From Clostridia bacterium (GTDB lineage Bacteria; Bacillota; Clostridia; Christensenellales; UBA1242): a DNA stretch of 6,268 bases. Position 1 is the stretch's first letter. Every line of letters starts with the position of its first letter. Location of the stretch: the NCBI GenBank assembly GCA_028704215.1, contig JAQVLJ010000045.1, forward strand, positions 1-6,268, read 5' to 3'. A program made the translations under genes and the position numbers. The notes beneath the pieces were generated by a model, which was not told the origin of the DNA, did no database searches, and saw nothing but the letters and a program-made list of their open reading frames with translations. Positions 1 through 6,268 of this stretch are shown here, in pieces.

Positions 1-3000
1 GCAGGGTTTACAACCAAATTGATTATAACTTCAAAATCTGGTTGCAAAGCATCAAGCGAGTATTTTAAAACTAGTTTATAGTTTTGAATTGAAGGTACTT
101 GCTTAATTGTAACATTGGCACCAGTAATGACAAGATAAGAGGAGTTACCAGAAATTAACTCAATAGTAGGTGTCAATACTTCCGAATTGTATTCCAAACT
201 AAATATGTTGTTTGCACCAGTATCAAAATTGTAAGGAGTGTCTACATCGGCAGTGGTGGTGTATGTATATTCAAGATTTTCTTTTTCAGTCGACCAATTA
301 GTTCCCGAATTTACGATTTCGACATTTGGAATTAACCAAATAATGTAATTTCCAACATAAACTGAATTGCCATTTTCAGTGACTACTATTGCCAAAACAA
401 TGATTGATTTTGAGTAGATATCTTTGAATGTAATCTCACTAATATTGGATAATTTATTGTGTTCGTCTACACTAATATTTATATACTCACTACCTGAAAT
501 GACATACGCAGATATTTTTTCTGAAGTAACACCAATTTCATATTTGTCCAAAACTTTTTCCAAAACGATGATGTTACTATACAAATCAAATACTGTGTCT
601 TCTTGTTTGATTATCTGTTTTTCATCATTATCATCATAATTTGGGGTGTAAGTATAAGTTGCATCTGTGACAACATTGACATTGTACAAAGCAGATGCTC
701 CGCTCTCAGTTGTCAAAAGGAAAGTAATTGTGCCGTTACCATAATTACCAATGCTGTTACTTATGTTTATGACACCATTTGAAATTGTGATGCAATCAAT
801 GATGTTTTGATCAGAGAAAGGACCGCCTGCAAAAACATAATTGCTACTATAATATTCGATGCTTATTTGGACATCGTTATTTGATCTGTCAAGTGCATTG
901 GCACGAACTAGACCATCAAAGTTTTCATCCGCTGAGAACAAATCTATAGATGAGCCTTTGATAATAGTTTCGCTATTTTCCATATCTGAGAACGGATATG
1001 TCACAACTATATTATCGCTTGGTAATAATAACAAAACTAAACTATTTTCATCAGTGGTATATGTAATGCTAGTATTTGGATAGGTCAAACTCATTGATAG
1101 TGTAGCGATAACGCCATTTCCAACATTAAACACACTAACAGTACGGCCGTCTGTCGAACTAACTGTCAATATATCTGCAAAACTTAAAGAATCATAAACA
1201 TTGTCAAATGATGAATATTGTATCTTTCCAACAAAAGCAAAACTAATATTTTCAGTGCAATCAACATTCTTTGTTAATTTTGTATAAATACGAGTGAGAA
1301 CTCCGCCAATAGTTTCATCAACGTAACTTATTTCATCGTAAGAAATATTTGGATTTGTATAACCATTTTCACCATTAATCATAAGTGATACATTGTTTTC
1401 GCCTGCATACAAGGTACCTTGACCTGTGGTAGTAGAGTTTCTATCTGTAAATAGATTTGTTGGTATATTTGGCTCGATATCAATCTGTGTTGTATATGTA
1501 AGCGTCGCGCCGTTAACTTTGAAAGTAAAGTTAGCACTAATTGTAGTTGAGGTGGCAACAAACGCATCGTATATCAAATAATACTCACCTTCTATCGAAA
1601 TGTACTTCAAATTTTCGTCAGTTGACACAACATTATATAAGTACACATTTTCGCCATAACTCAAACTCGTAGTGTCATTTTTTATAGTATATATTTCATA
1701 CAAACTATTATTTTCTGTTTCATTATCACGTTCAAACAGTTTGCGTGCATTCAAAACACATCCCGTCTCAGTTTCTTCGACAGTCAAGTTGTTTACCACG
1801 TTAATATACATTGCTCCGATATTTAACTCGCCTATCAATATGGTCAAATGTGCATTTTGAATATTTGTCGCACCAACGGTTTTGTTCGTCCACAAAACTT
1901 TTAGTTGTGTATTTTCGTTGGTCAATAGTAGTTTTGTGCCATCAGAAACAACATATGTTGGAGTACCTTCATAATCAATTAAGTTGGTCAATCCGTAAGA
2001 AAAGTAGTTTTCTGTATTGTCATATTGTTTGATAACGATGTGGTCAGCCAAGACAATTTCATCACCGCAGTTTATGCTTTGGCGAGTTGTAGATGTGTTG
2101 ATACTGTCATCTAAATTTGTTATTACAGATTTTATATTTGGCAAAGCTGTCAAAGTAACACTTGTCATTAAAACGCCATTGTTATTAAAGTTGACAACAA
2201 ATTCTTTTGCAACAGAAACATTGGTATTTATAACAAACGCACTAATATCGCCATTGAAAGAAATCGTGTATTGCTCTGATGTCAAACCAACAACAGTAAA
2301 GTCTGTCGTTTCTACAGCGGCGGTCTCAACATTCTTTTTAATTATCCAAATAGCATTAGATGCGGTTGGCGTTGTATAGTTTTTAGTTTTAACTTCTGCC
2401 AAAACAAAATTTGTATTTGCATAAATATTTCTTGTATTGTTCGCAGGGTTTACGATGCCTTGAACTTGACTTGACATCAAAAAGTCCAAATTAATACTAG
2501 AAACAAAAGGTGCGGAAGATTTTACACGAACTATAATGTCGTTATTTTTGTATTCGTTGCTTCTAGTCAAAACGCCATCTTCAATGCTAACAATGTCTTC
2601 CCATTGTGCTGGATCTGTGTATGTTATTGTGCCGATTTTTACTGATGTGATTATATAATCAATGAGTTGATTATCATATGTGTAAACCAAAGCATTGCTG
2701 ATTTGGTAGTTTTTATAAGTAAGGTGCTGTCCTGCCTGATTGACTACAAAACCTGAATTAACCGTCATGTTCACATCATTAGGAACGGTAACATTGATAG
2801 TGATTGTTTCTATTAAATTAGCATTGGAAACGGATGCTACTGTAACAGTTACTGTACCACCTTTCTTGAAGTCAAATGTAGGTACGCCCAAATTGTATGC
2901 AATCTCCAAAATTGATGTGTCGTTTGAAGTGTAAGTGTAAGTCCTATTAAGTGCATAAACGGGATTTATTGTCAAATAACTTGCAAACAAATCTGTTGCA

Positions 3001-5498
3001 TCTGTAATCAAAACTCCAGTATCTGACAAATCAGAATTTTCATAAAGTGTCCAATTAACATTTGAGCCATCAATAGTACCGTCAACATAAAATGCGTTTT
3101 GGCTCAAATTCAATTCACTAACCGCACCGCTTACTACTTTCAATCTTTCAGTGCTTAACAATGTCGATACAAAATTTTCATAAGAGTATGAAAGTACAAA
3201 GCCAATATATCCGTTATTTAGATATGTCAAATTGGTTGGCATTGATTTTATTTCAATATTTGCTGTGTAGTAATCAATATTTTCAATTCCATCTGAGGAT
3301 ATCCACTCTTCGCCTGTTGATTTTCTTGGAGTCAATGCGCCGATTAATATATTTGAAGTATTTAGGTCATCGATGTATTGATTTAGACTACTATACATAC
3401 TTGCTTTTAAAGAGTAAGTCAATCCGTTTGCGCTGGCATTTTGTAAAGCGTACGCTAGTGCATTAATTGTACCTTTGTCTTTAATAGTAAGCACCAAATT
3501 GCTATGGGTGGCTGTCCTGCCATCAGTATATCTTTCACGTACAACGTACGGAGTTGTGTTCAAAATATGATTTTCTTCTTCATCAGTCAAAGGTTGAGTA
3601 ATAGTATCATTACCCTCTTCCAACACACCTTGTGCAAAATACATATTGACATTACTTATTTGGTAAATAACTTTTACGTTAACTTTTGTGTGATTTGATG
3701 ACACTATACTACCAAGCGCTGCTGTACCTGAATATGAAAGGTTATATATAGGAATTTCTTGCGTTTCTTGGTCATCAACCAAATTAGGCAAAGTATTCAA
3801 CTCGCTCAAATCGATGCCTCTACCATAACTATCATAAATAATATTGCCAGTGGCATTAGAACGAACAACAACTGCATATATTTTGACATTGTAAACATTA
3901 TTTTCTTTTGCTTTCAACTCATCAAGAACTATTCCACGTTGTTCGTCATAAAATCCTATCAAATAGTCGTTGTTGTTACGAACGTTAGAAATAGTTTCAA
4001 AAGGAATATATTCAAGCGGATCTTCTTCAAGAGCGACAACTGGTTTTTCTACAAAATACAAAACTTTGTCATAAATATTGTTTTCGTCAGTTATAGTCAG
4101 ATAATCATTCAAATCAATGTTTTCAACATTTGTTTCATTTACTTCCAAAATTATATCATTTGGGGCAACTAATGTTGGTGTAACATTTGTATAATCAATT
4201 TCAATGTTGTCAATTACAGTCTCAACTGGAGAGCCAACACCATTGACTACAACCAATTTTAAACTCAAATTTGCAACATAACGTTGAGGTGTAACGGCAA
4301 ATACTCTGTTGTCATTTGTGCCTGAAACATATTGAATATTAAAGTAGTCGGTAACATTAATACTGTTGCTTCCCTGTTGGCTAATAAACATCAAGTATGT
4401 ACCCAACTGTGTAGGAGTCTCTGAACCTGTGTAAAAACGCAGCTCTTGTAATTTTTGTGAAACATGCTCGCCATCTTTGTACAATTTTATTCCCAAATCG
4501 TGAGTGCTTCCAACAGGATTGTTCAATACAATATTTAATGGTTGGTATAACGTGAATTCAGGTGCACTTCCATCCATAGCTACTTCATCAATAGCAATGT
4601 TATTTACATGGAATACCACTTGACTTGTAACCATTTCTGCCAATCTTTCATTTTGCATTATAGTACTGTTGTTGTGCAATCTATCTTGTTCCGTGTACTT
4701 ATCATAGGTCGCCACCAAAACAGTAAATTCGCCAACTCGTTCGCCACGAACATATTGTTTGCTGCTATTTGAAAAAATTGTTCCATAATCTGCTTCGTTT
4801 TCGTCTAATATGTAATACTCTACTATTTTGGCATCTCTACTTGAAAGCGGCTTATTAGAGTAAGAAGGCAAAAACATTGGTGAAAGTTCGTATTCATCAC
4901 CAACGTTGATATCAATATCTTTTGTTACCACAATTTTTCGACCTTGTGAATCAAGCTCGTATTCGTTTGGATTGACTTCATTCATCTCAAACTGAATAGT
5001 ATTATTGGTGGTAATGTTTCTGTCATAAACGCTTACTGCTTCTGTCACTCTGTCTATATAAATTTTTAGTGTAGAAGAGGTCGCAATTGTGTTGTCATAA
5101 TTGAACGCTTCTATTTCTACCAAACCACTTGAATTGTAATTGGTAATATTTTTTAAAGCAAATTGTATTGGCTCATTTATTTGAGGATTTTCAGTGATAA
5201 TTTGTATCAAATTGTCACCAGATTTTATGTCCAAACTAATGTCATTTACTGTGGTATCTTCTGGTGTGGCAACTACCATAAAAGATAGAACATCCCCACT
5301 CATACTGTCATCAACATAATATGTATTATTTGTAGTATATTCATCATCTGTTGTGTATGTAGCAAAGGATAGAGTTTGGGGAATAATATGTTGCTGACTA
5401 AACTTGCCTTGTATTGCCAAAATACCTGCAATGATACCAATCAAGCCCACACCTGACAACAAAACAATGCCTGTTATTTTGACTATTCTTTTGAACAT
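1..5498 (-). CDS. Giant exported protein of tandem Ig-like domains, 3' end outside the window (partial)
   Basis: One open frame of 1832 complete codons runs to the left edge without a stop. The ATG at 5496-5498 is chosen because AAGGAG lies 4 bases upstream and an in-frame TAA at 5535-5537 leaves no other ATG. Residues 1-7 are basic (MFKRIVK). Residues 8-29 form a Gly/Ile/Leu-rich hydrophobic helix, a signal peptide or uncleaved anchor; cleavage is uncertain. The rest is Asn/Thr/Ser-rich, strand-like and Cys-poor (four Cys: 1144, 1247, 1414, 1569), as expected outside the cell of a Gram-positive-type bacterium. Residues about 842-906 resemble a Big_2 bacterial Ig-like domain (SNDTSILEI, then GGTVTVTV, ending in INVTVPND). 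Similar modules continue to the edge. No enzyme motif is visible, and any LPXTG, S-layer or other anchor would be beyond the window. A role as adhesin or cell-surface stalk is inference from architecture. It has its own promoter and follows the rsmA terminator. I do not recognise a named gene. Confidence 0.93.
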   Translation of the reverse strand, partial: MFKRIVKITGIVLLSGVGLIGIIAGILAIQGKFSQQHIIPQTLSFATYTTDDEYTTNNTYYVDDSMSGDVLSFMVVATPEDTTVNDISLDIKSGDNLIQIITENPQINEPIQFALKNITNYNSSGLVEIEAFNYDNTIATSSTLKIYIDRVTEAVSVYDRNITTNNTIQFEMNEVNPNEYELDSQGRKIVVTKDIDINVGDEYELSPMFLPSYSNKPLSSRDAKIVEYYILDENEADYGTIFSNSSKQYVRGERVGEFTVLVATYDKYTEQDRLHNNSTIMQNERLAEMVTSQVVFHVNNIAIDEVAMDGSAPEFTLYQPLNIVLNNPVGSTHDLGIKLYKDGEHVSQKLQELRFYTGSETPTQLGTYLMFISQQGSNSINVTDYFNIQYVSGTNDNRVFAVTPQRYVANLSLKLVVVNGVGSPVETVIDNIEIDYTNVTPTLVAPNDIILEVNETNVENIDLNDYLTITDENNIYDKVLYFVEKPVVALEEDPLEYIPFETISNVRNNNDYLIGFYDEQRGIVLDELKAKENNVYNVKIYAVVVRSNATGNIIYDSYGRGIDLSELNTLPNLVDDQETQEIPIYNLSYSGTAALGSIVSSNHTKVNVKVIYQISNVNMYFAQGVLEEGNDTITQPLTDEEENHILNTTPYVVRERYTDGRTATHSNLVLTIKDKGTINALAYALQNASANGLTYSLKASMYSSLNQYIDDLNTSNILIGALTPRKSTGEEWISSDGIENIDYYTANIEIKSMPTNLTYLNNGYIGFVLSYSYENFVSTLLSTERLKVVSGAVSELNLSQNAFYVDGTIDGSNVNWTLYENSDLSDTGVLITDATDLFASYLTINPVYALNRTYTYTSNDTSILEIAYNLGVPTFDFKKGGTVTVTVASVSNANLIETITINVTVPNDVNMTVNSGFVVNQAGQHLTYKNYQISNALVYTYDNQLIDYIITSVKIGTITYTDPAQWEDIVSIEDGVLTRSNEYKNNDIIVRVKSSAPFVSSINLDFLMSSQVQGIVNPANNTRNIYANTNFVLAEVKTKNYTTPTASNAIWIIKKNVETAAVETTDFTVVGLTSEQYTISFNGDISAFVINTNVSVAKEFVVNFNNNGVLMTSVTLTALPNIKSVITNLDDSINTSTTRQSINCGDEIVLADHIVIKQYDNTENYFSYGLTNLIDYEGTPTYVVSDGTKLLLTNENTQLKVLWTNKTVGATNIQNAHLTILIGELNIGAMYINVVNNLTVEETETGCVLNARKLFERDNETENNSLYEIYTIKNDTTSLSYGENVYLYNVVSTDENLKYISIEGEYYLIYDAFVATSTTISANFTFKVNGATLTYTTQIDIEPNIPTNLFTDRNSTTTGQGTLYAGENNVSLMINGENGYTNPNISYDEISYVDETIGGVLTRIYTKLTKNVDCTENISFAFVGKIQYSSFDNVYDSLSFADILTVSSTDGRTVSVFNVGNGVIATLSMSLTYPNTSITYTTDENSLVLLLLPSDNIVVTYPFSDMENSETIIKGSSIDLFSADENFDGLVRANALDRSNNDVQISIEYYSSNYVFAGGPFSDQNIIDCITISNGVINISNSIGNYGNGTITFLLTTESGASALYNVNVVTDATYTYTPNYDDNDEKQIIKQEDTVFDLYSNIIVLEKVLDKYEIGVTSEKISAYVISGSEYINISVDEHNKLSNISEITFKDIYSKSIIVLAIVVTENGNSVYVGNYIIWLIPNVEIVNSGTNWSTEKENLEYTYTTTADVDTPYNFDTGANNIFSLEYNSEVLTPTIELISGNSSYLVITGANVTIKQVPSIQNYKLVLKYSLDALQPDFEVIINLVVNP
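3..2780 (-). repeat. Eight diverged Ig-like repeat units in the giant protein
   Basis: Residues 907-1832 can be divided by eye into eight modules. Most end in an alternating hydrophobic strand followed by a Pro-Asn or Asn-Pro pair. The closing strands are TVPN (Pro906), GIVNP (1018), TALPN (1120), NVVNN (1236), DIEPN (1343), LTYPN (1474), NVVTD (1612), WLIPN (1724) and LVVNP (1832). Intervals are 112, 102, 116, 107, 131, 138, 112 and 108 residues. The last two modules also share a Tyr-Thr-Tyr-Thr opening, an F-D/S-L segment and a Ser-Gly-x-Ser/Glu-Tyr turn. Similarity is at protein pattern level only; the DNA copies are strongly diverged, so this is an old domain array and not a recent tandem duplication. 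The spacing fits bacterial Ig-like folds, but exact domain edges are my visual estimate. Confidence 0.6.
2781..2975 (-). other. Best-recognised Big_2-like Ig domain (residues about 842-906)
   Basis: This stretch most closely resembles the bacterial Ig-like group 2 pattern. A strand ending in LNRTYTYTSNDTSILEI corresponds to the usual 'v.W.S.d..ia.v' part. A short turn follows, then FDFKKGGTVTVTVASV matches the 'G.. .a...Gta.ItA' core, and the closing strand ETITINVTVPND matches the usual 'tv.V' end. The canonical Trp is replaced by Tyr, and the match is by eye, so the subfamily (Big_2 or a relative) is not certain. Confidence 0.55.
5409..5498 (-). other. N-terminal signal peptide or membrane anchor of the giant protein
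   Basis: Residues 1-30 have a classic Sec-type layout. Lys3, Arg4 and Lys7 form the basic n-region. An uninterrupted hydrophobic core follows at residues 8-29 (begins ITGIVLLSGVGLIGIIAG). The first polar residues are Gln30 and Lys32. A small-residue pattern around Ala24 to Ala28 could allow signal peptidase cleavage, but no clean A-X-A site is present, so an uncleaved N-terminal anchor is equally possible. The following residues (about 33-60) are polar and Thr-rich, which looks like a linker before the first beta domain. Confidence 0.85.
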
Positions 5499-5502
5499 AT
5501 TT

Positions 5503-5508
5503 CTCCTT
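5503..5508 (-). promoter_or_regulatory. Ribosome binding site of the giant gene
   Basis: On the minus strand AAGGAG is followed by AAAT and then ATG. The match to the 16S anti-Shine-Dalgarno sequence is strong, with a slightly short 4-base spacing. It fixes the start codon and supports Gram-positive-type translation initiation. Confidence 0.88.
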
Positions 5509-5517
5509 GCGCAAATG

Positions 5518-5534
5518 ATACTCACAAATAGTAT
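5518..5534 (-). promoter_or_regulatory. Small inverted repeat in the leader of the giant gene
   Basis: In the predicted 5' leader, ATACT and AGTAT form a perfect 5-base inverted repeat around a 7-base loop, ending 9 bases before the AAGGAG. As RNA it could make a weak hairpin close to the ribosome binding site. The stem is short and AT-rich, so chance is a fair explanation. Confidence 0.25.
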
Positions 5535-5550
5535 TTACTAAATATAAATA

Positions 5551-5580
5551 ATTATATATGTTAATATGTTCACTTGTCAA
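5551..5580 (-). promoter_or_regulatory. Consensus sigma-70/SigA promoter of the giant gene
   Basis: Read on the minus strand, TTGACA (5580 to 5575) and TATAAT (5556 to 5551) are both perfect consensus hexamers, separated by 18 bases. The predicted transcription start is near 5544, giving a leader of about 46 bases before the ATG. There is no extended -10 TG. A run of A's on the plus strand at 5612-5619 lies well upstream and AT-rich DNA abuts the -35, which may help RNA polymerase binding. The background is so AT-rich that -10-like strings are common, but the coupled perfect -35 makes this site convincing. Confidence 0.85.
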
Positions 5581-5684
5581 CTTAAATATTGATTCGCTTA
5601 GCTATGTATTTAAAAAAAACTAAAATATATTTTTATATTTTTAAAAATAATTAAATGCATAATAAAATATCAAAATAAATAATT

Positions 5685-5711
5685 AAAAAAATAAAAAAAC
5701 CTTAAATAAGG
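5685..5711 (-). terminator. Probable intrinsic terminator after rsmA
   Basis: On the minus strand, about 50 bases after the rsmA stop, CCTTATTTAAGG can fold into a CCTT/AAGG stem with a four-base loop (5711 to 5700). It is followed at once by seven T's, one A and seven more T's (5699 to 5685). Flanking AAAA (5717-5714) and TTTT could extend the stem across a two-base internal loop. The stem is short, so termination may be incomplete, but the position and T-runs fit a terminator for a transcript coming from rsmA. Confidence 0.6.
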
Positions 5712-5760
5712 CATTTTATAAGTAAAATTAATAAAAATTAATACAAATAATAATTAAATA

Positions 5761-6268
5761 TTAATTATTTAACATTTTTTCAAATATTTTTTTGTAATGT
5801 ATTACAGATATATTTTCTGGTCGCACATTTTCTTCATAGCCCAATTTTTTAATTGTGTCAATAATCTGTTTTTTGTCATAATTTTGATGCATTTTTAAGT
5901 TGTTCAAAAGAGTCTTTCTTCTCATAGAAAAACACAACTTTATAAAATCACAGAAGTTATCAAAATTATCAAATTTTTGAGTTTTAAAAAAATCAATTTT
6001 AACAATGCACGAGTCAACCTTTGGCACTGGCTTAAAACAATTTTTGTTCACATTTCTTGTTATACTTACATCTGCGATACTTTGCAAAATAATTGAAGGT
6101 ATGCCATATTCTTTTGAGTTGGGTTTTGCACAAAACCTTTCCCCGACTTCTAGTTGTACCATAACTGACATACTGCTAACTTTTGAGCGATATTTTATTA
6201 GCTTAAAAACTATTGGTGTAGTAATATAATATGGCAAATTTGCTATTACTTTAAATTTATCAAATTGG
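5761..6268 (-). CDS. rsmA: 16S rRNA (adenine(1518)-N6/adenine(1519)-N6)-dimethyltransferase, C-terminal part (partial)
   Basis: RsmA/KsgA uses S-adenosylmethionine to dimethylate two adjacent adenines in the 3' terminal helix 45 of 16S rRNA, a late step in small-subunit maturation in the cytoplasm. The window holds the last 168 residues plus a TAA stop; family members are usually about 260-290 residues, so roughly 100 N-terminal residues with the SAM-binding glycine motif lie beyond base 6268. Visible hallmarks are the catalytic motif IV NLPYY (6226-6240) in the context FDKFKVIANLPYYITTP, then an EVGERFCAKPNSKEYG segment matching the family's 'EVAERi.AkPgsk.YG', a PVPKVDSCIVKI stretch, and the C-terminal FSMRRKTLLNNLK (5893-5931). 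The in-frame Met six bases into NLPYY is internal and not the start. Base composition is visibly more AT-rich than in the giant gene. Nothing appears broken. Confidence 0.96.
   Translation of the reverse strand, partial: QFDKFKVIANLPYYITTPIVFKLIKYRSKVSSMSVMVQLEVGERFCAKPNSKEYGIPSIILQSIADVSITRNVNKNCFKPVPKVDSCIVKIDFFKTQKFDNFDNFCDFIKLCFSMRRKTLLNNLKMHQNYDKKQIIDTIKKLGYEENVRPENISVIHYKKIFEKMLNN

Larger units (their letters stand above)
5499..5760. other. AT-rich intergenic region between rsmA and the giant gene
   Basis: This 262-base gap contains the rsmA terminator on its rsmA side, then about 100 bases of nearly pure A/T (roughly 5581-5684) with no convincing gene, then the promoter and leader of the giant gene. 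I see no small ORF with a ribosome binding site, no tRNA-like fold and no riboswitch-like conserved structure. A minus-strand open frame covering 5580 to 5398 spans the promoter and overlaps the start of the giant gene out of frame; it has no convincing support as a gene. Confidence 0.75.

Noticed and set aside
3759..4172. 137-codon plus-strand open frame, and a similar 120-codon frame at 2017-2379
   Set aside because: Both lie opposite the continuous giant coding frame, have no ribosome binding site I can support and give Ile/Phe/Val-rich composition typical of antisense reading of an Asn/Thr-rich gene. They are shadows.
1..5498. Possible code-4 (UGA = Trp) Mollicutes genome because of the low GC content
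   Set aside because: No in-frame TGA appears in 1832 codons while TGG is used for Trp, so the standard bacterial code fits better.
5398..5580. 60-codon minus-strand open frame across the promoter and the start of the giant gene
   Set aside because: It begins inside the -35 element, overlaps the giant gene out of frame, has no Shine-Dalgarno sequence and its translation shows no recognisable pattern.
5636..5649. 14-bp perfect palindrome TATTTTTAAAAATA in the intergenic region
   Set aside because: It is made only of A and T in an almost pure A/T stretch, so it is expected by chance; no G/C pairs and no loop for a terminator.
6005..6229. 74-codon plus-strand open frame opposite rsmA
   Set aside because: It is antisense to conserved RsmA motifs, which clearly define the coding strand.
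1..6268. CRISPR array, tRNA, transposase or integrase signatures
   Set aside because: No regularly spaced direct repeats, cloverleaf-like segments, terminal inverted repeats or recombinase motifs were seen; the repetition present is protein-level domain repetition.

Overview
This window comes from a low-GC bacterium, most likely a Gram-positive-type (Bacillota-like, possibly uncultured) lineage. The evidence is an AT-rich composition, an AAGGAG ribosome binding site, a textbook SigA-type promoter and a very large, Cys-poor, Asn/Thr/Ser-rich exported protein. The genetic code looks standard: in the long reading frame Trp is always TGG (seven by my count) and TGA never occurs, which argues against a Mollicutes code-4 genome. 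I cannot name the species.

Only two genes are present. Both are on the minus strand and both are cut by the window edges. At the right is the C-terminal part of rsmA (ksgA), the housekeeping 16S rRNA dimethyladenosine transferase; about 168 residues are visible, and the N-terminal SAM-binding part lies beyond base 6268. It ends at 5761. A short hairpin with T-runs, a probable intrinsic terminator, follows about 50 bases later (5685-5711).

From 5498 to the left edge runs one uninterrupted reading frame of at least 1832 codons. I read it codon by codon and found no stop. It encodes a giant secreted or membrane-anchored protein: a basic N-terminus, one hydrophobic segment, then an all-beta-looking chain of bacterial Ig-like domains. 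The C-terminus is missing, so the mode of surface attachment cannot be seen. In the distal half, domains follow one another at about 102-138 residues, usually ending in a beta strand plus a Pro-Asn or Asn-Pro linker.

The 262-base gap between the genes is extremely AT-rich. It holds the rsmA terminator, a perfect TTGACA-18 bp-TATAAT promoter and a roughly 46-base leader with a strong ribosome binding site and small palindromes. The giant gene is therefore probably its own transcription unit, strongly expressed and independent of rsmA. No RNA genes, CRISPR arrays, transposases or attachment sites are visible. The other open frames inside the giant gene, on either strand, look like shadows of it.
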